DNA of 64,000 bases from Mariniblastus sp. (GTDB lineage Bacteria; Planctomycetota; Planctomycetia; Pirellulales; Pirellulaceae). How positions within the stretch are numbered: position 1 is the stretch's first letter; the number at the start of each line of letters is the position of its first letter. Of the stretch, positions 62,984-64,000 are shown in pieces. The DNA lies in assembly GCA_014237975.1 (NCBI GenBank), contig JABACA010000004.1, positions 1 through 64,000 on the forward strand. Reading direction: 5' to 3'. The notes under the pieces are model-generated. The model was not told where the DNA came from. It did no database searches and saw nothing but the letters and a program-made list of their open reading frames with translations. Made by a program: the position numbers and the translations under genes.

Positions 62984-64000
62984 GCTGCTTTATTGTTGGA
63001 CACAAAAGTTTCAACCGAAATTGGACGTGCACCCGATTTCCACCCGGTTGGGCTGGAAGAATCTCCCTGGAAAATACCAAGCTTACCCCGCCGAGGGGTA
63101 TCCACGTTGTTATCAGTCGTTGTTGTGATCGTTCTTAGTTGTGAGATGGCAGTACAAAGCTGCTGCAAGGTATCCGCCAGGCGATTTTCATCCATCACGG
63201 AACCTGGATTTTGATCCACTGTGGCCTGCATTTCTTTGACGCTTTGAATTTGCTCAAGCAATTGATTCAGCGCCTCGGATTGACGGACCATCTCCGTCTG
63301 CTGGCCCGCCACCGCGCGTGCATTGTCTGACAACATCACTTGCCATTGCTCCCATCGTTTGCTCATACAATCATCAGCGTGGGCGATATTCTTGCCGATG
63401 GCAGCCTGCAACTCGTGTACAACTTCTGCAAATGAACCCTTCAAGCTGGCACTCACCGCATCGTTCGAATCGGAAACGAGTGACTTCCACGCACCCTCTG
63501 CATCCTGAATGGTGGCTTTCCAAAGTTCGGCTTGCCGTTGCACTAACTGATACGACGTCGACATCACGATTCGACCCATGCGTTCCATAGCCATGGCACT
63601 CGGGTCCAACTCTGCATCTTTTTGAAAACTGCTGGAAATCTCTTGAACTGTTTTGTCGTCTACCATTGACAATAACTGGTTTTCAAATCGATCAACCAGG
63701 AATTGAATGAACATCAACACAATCGACAAGGTCAATGCCAGAGCGGTGGTATCAAAAGCGACATACAAACTGGATCTAAGTCCACTCATCATTTCCTGGA
63801 AGTCATTTTCCGGTCCCACCTGGATTCCACCAAGTGCCTGTGAAATTCCCAGTACCGTCCCCAGAAATCCCAGCATCGGTATCGCCCAAACCAAAATCCG
63901 AACCAAAGAGTAGCGTTGTTGCTGACGTTCAATATCCAGGTCCGCTTGGTACTTCAACTCGTCTTCGACACCCCGTGTCGAATCGTTGCGTTGAATGAAC
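62980..64000 (-). CDS. MotA/TolQ/ExbB-like proton channel protein, 5' truncated by window edge
   Basis: 339 residues visible; the frame stays open to the window end, so the start lies beyond it. Motifs: STRGVEDELKYQADLD, then helices VRILVWAIPMLGFLGTVLGI and YVAFDTTALALTLSIVLMFIQFLVDRF, typical of the MotA/TolQ/ExbB family (GFLGTVxG and a polar-lined third helix). The C-terminal 150 residues are helical and likely a cytoplasmic coiled coil (LLEQIQSVKEMQATVDQN). It overlaps the next gene by four bases. It probably conducts protons to energise the two downstream proteins; the task is unknown. Confidence 0.82.
   Translation of the reverse strand, partial: FIQRNDSTRGVEDELKYQADLDIERQQQRYSLVRILVWAIPMLGFLGTVLGISQALGGIQVGPENDFQEMMSGLRSSLYVAFDTTALALTLSIVLMFIQFLVDRFENQLLSMVDDKTVQEISSSFQKDAELDPSAMAMERMGRIVMSTSYQLVQRQAELWKATIQDAEGAWKSLVSDSNDAVSASLKGSFAEVVHELQAAIGKNIAHADDCMSKRWEQWQVMLSDNARAVAGQQTEMVRQSEALNQLLEQIQSVKEMQATVDQNPGSVMDENRLADTLQQLCTAISQLRTITTTTDNNVDTPRRGKLGIFQGDSSSPTGWKSGARPISVETFVSNNKAA

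Overview
The window looks like chromosomal DNA of a free-living, mesophilic member of the Planctomycetota, most likely a marine Pirellulales-type bacterium. The reasons are a mixture of signatures: a tetrahydromethanopterin-linked C1 gene (FhcA/FmdA-type amidohydrolase), a secreted Cys-type sulfatase, a TIGR03067-like secreted protein, a bacterial protein with tandem AP2/ERF-like domains, ECF sigma/anti-sigma pairs, many secreted or lipoprotein genes of unknown function, frequent GTG/TTG starts, and short operons switching strand often. GC content is moderate by eye. No rRNA, tRNA, CRISPR, IS element or phage gene was seen, so this reads as core chromosome with one accessory-looking envelope island.

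Layout. 1-6487: end of an STN-like protein, then leftward fhcA with a small partner gene and a sulfatase, and a rightward secreted MORN-like repeat protein. 6871-12265: glycine cleavage genes gcvT-gcvH-gcvP followed by a LipM-like octanoyltransferase that probably supplies the lipoyl arm of GcvH. 12542-16151: FHA protein, ECF sigma factor with overlapping zinc-finger anti-sigma factor, a conserved small basic protein with a terminator, and a TPR lipoprotein. 16348-19238: serC and serA. With gcvTHP and fhcA this makes the first 20 kb rich in serine/glycine/one-carbon metabolism. 19322-28621: alaS, recA and thpR (leftward), a PfkB kinase, glnS (leftward) and pepE.

28867-33857 is the most unusual region: a run of six or seven small exported proteins. 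It holds a PDZ protein with a Gly/Asn tract, a His-rich protein, and four homologous lipoproteins sharing IPSWGW-like and DWYYW-like motifs. A fifth, hybrid unit carries the same leader joined to an unrelated secreted protein. The intergenic spacers carry hairpins, several with a GAAA tetraloop and compensatory changes, followed by CAACC plus pyrimidine tracts; two or three of the spacers are near copies of each other.

33905-43842 holds gltX, a membrane protein, a fumarylacetoacetase-family enzyme, a PAS protein, a Mn-type superoxide dismutase, a Pro/Asn-rich lipoprotein with a repeated short motif, an SDR dehydrogenase, birA and a small conserved protein. 44073-46359 holds two secreted proteins. 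46644-50414 is a four-gene ABC exporter operon (ATPase-permease-ATPase-permease). 50457-55748 holds comEC, a zinc-ribbon membrane protein and a UvrC-like GIY-YIG protein lacking the second nuclease. 55854-59891 holds rpmB, the gatCAB operon and an orphan SAM-hydroxide-adenosyltransferase C-terminal domain. 59909-64000 (leftward) ends with the AP2-like protein and a tightly overlapping three-gene operon: a MotA/TolQ/ExbB-like channel followed by two single-pass coiled-coil proteins. This is a candidate proton-motive-force-driven envelope machine and it continues beyond the window.
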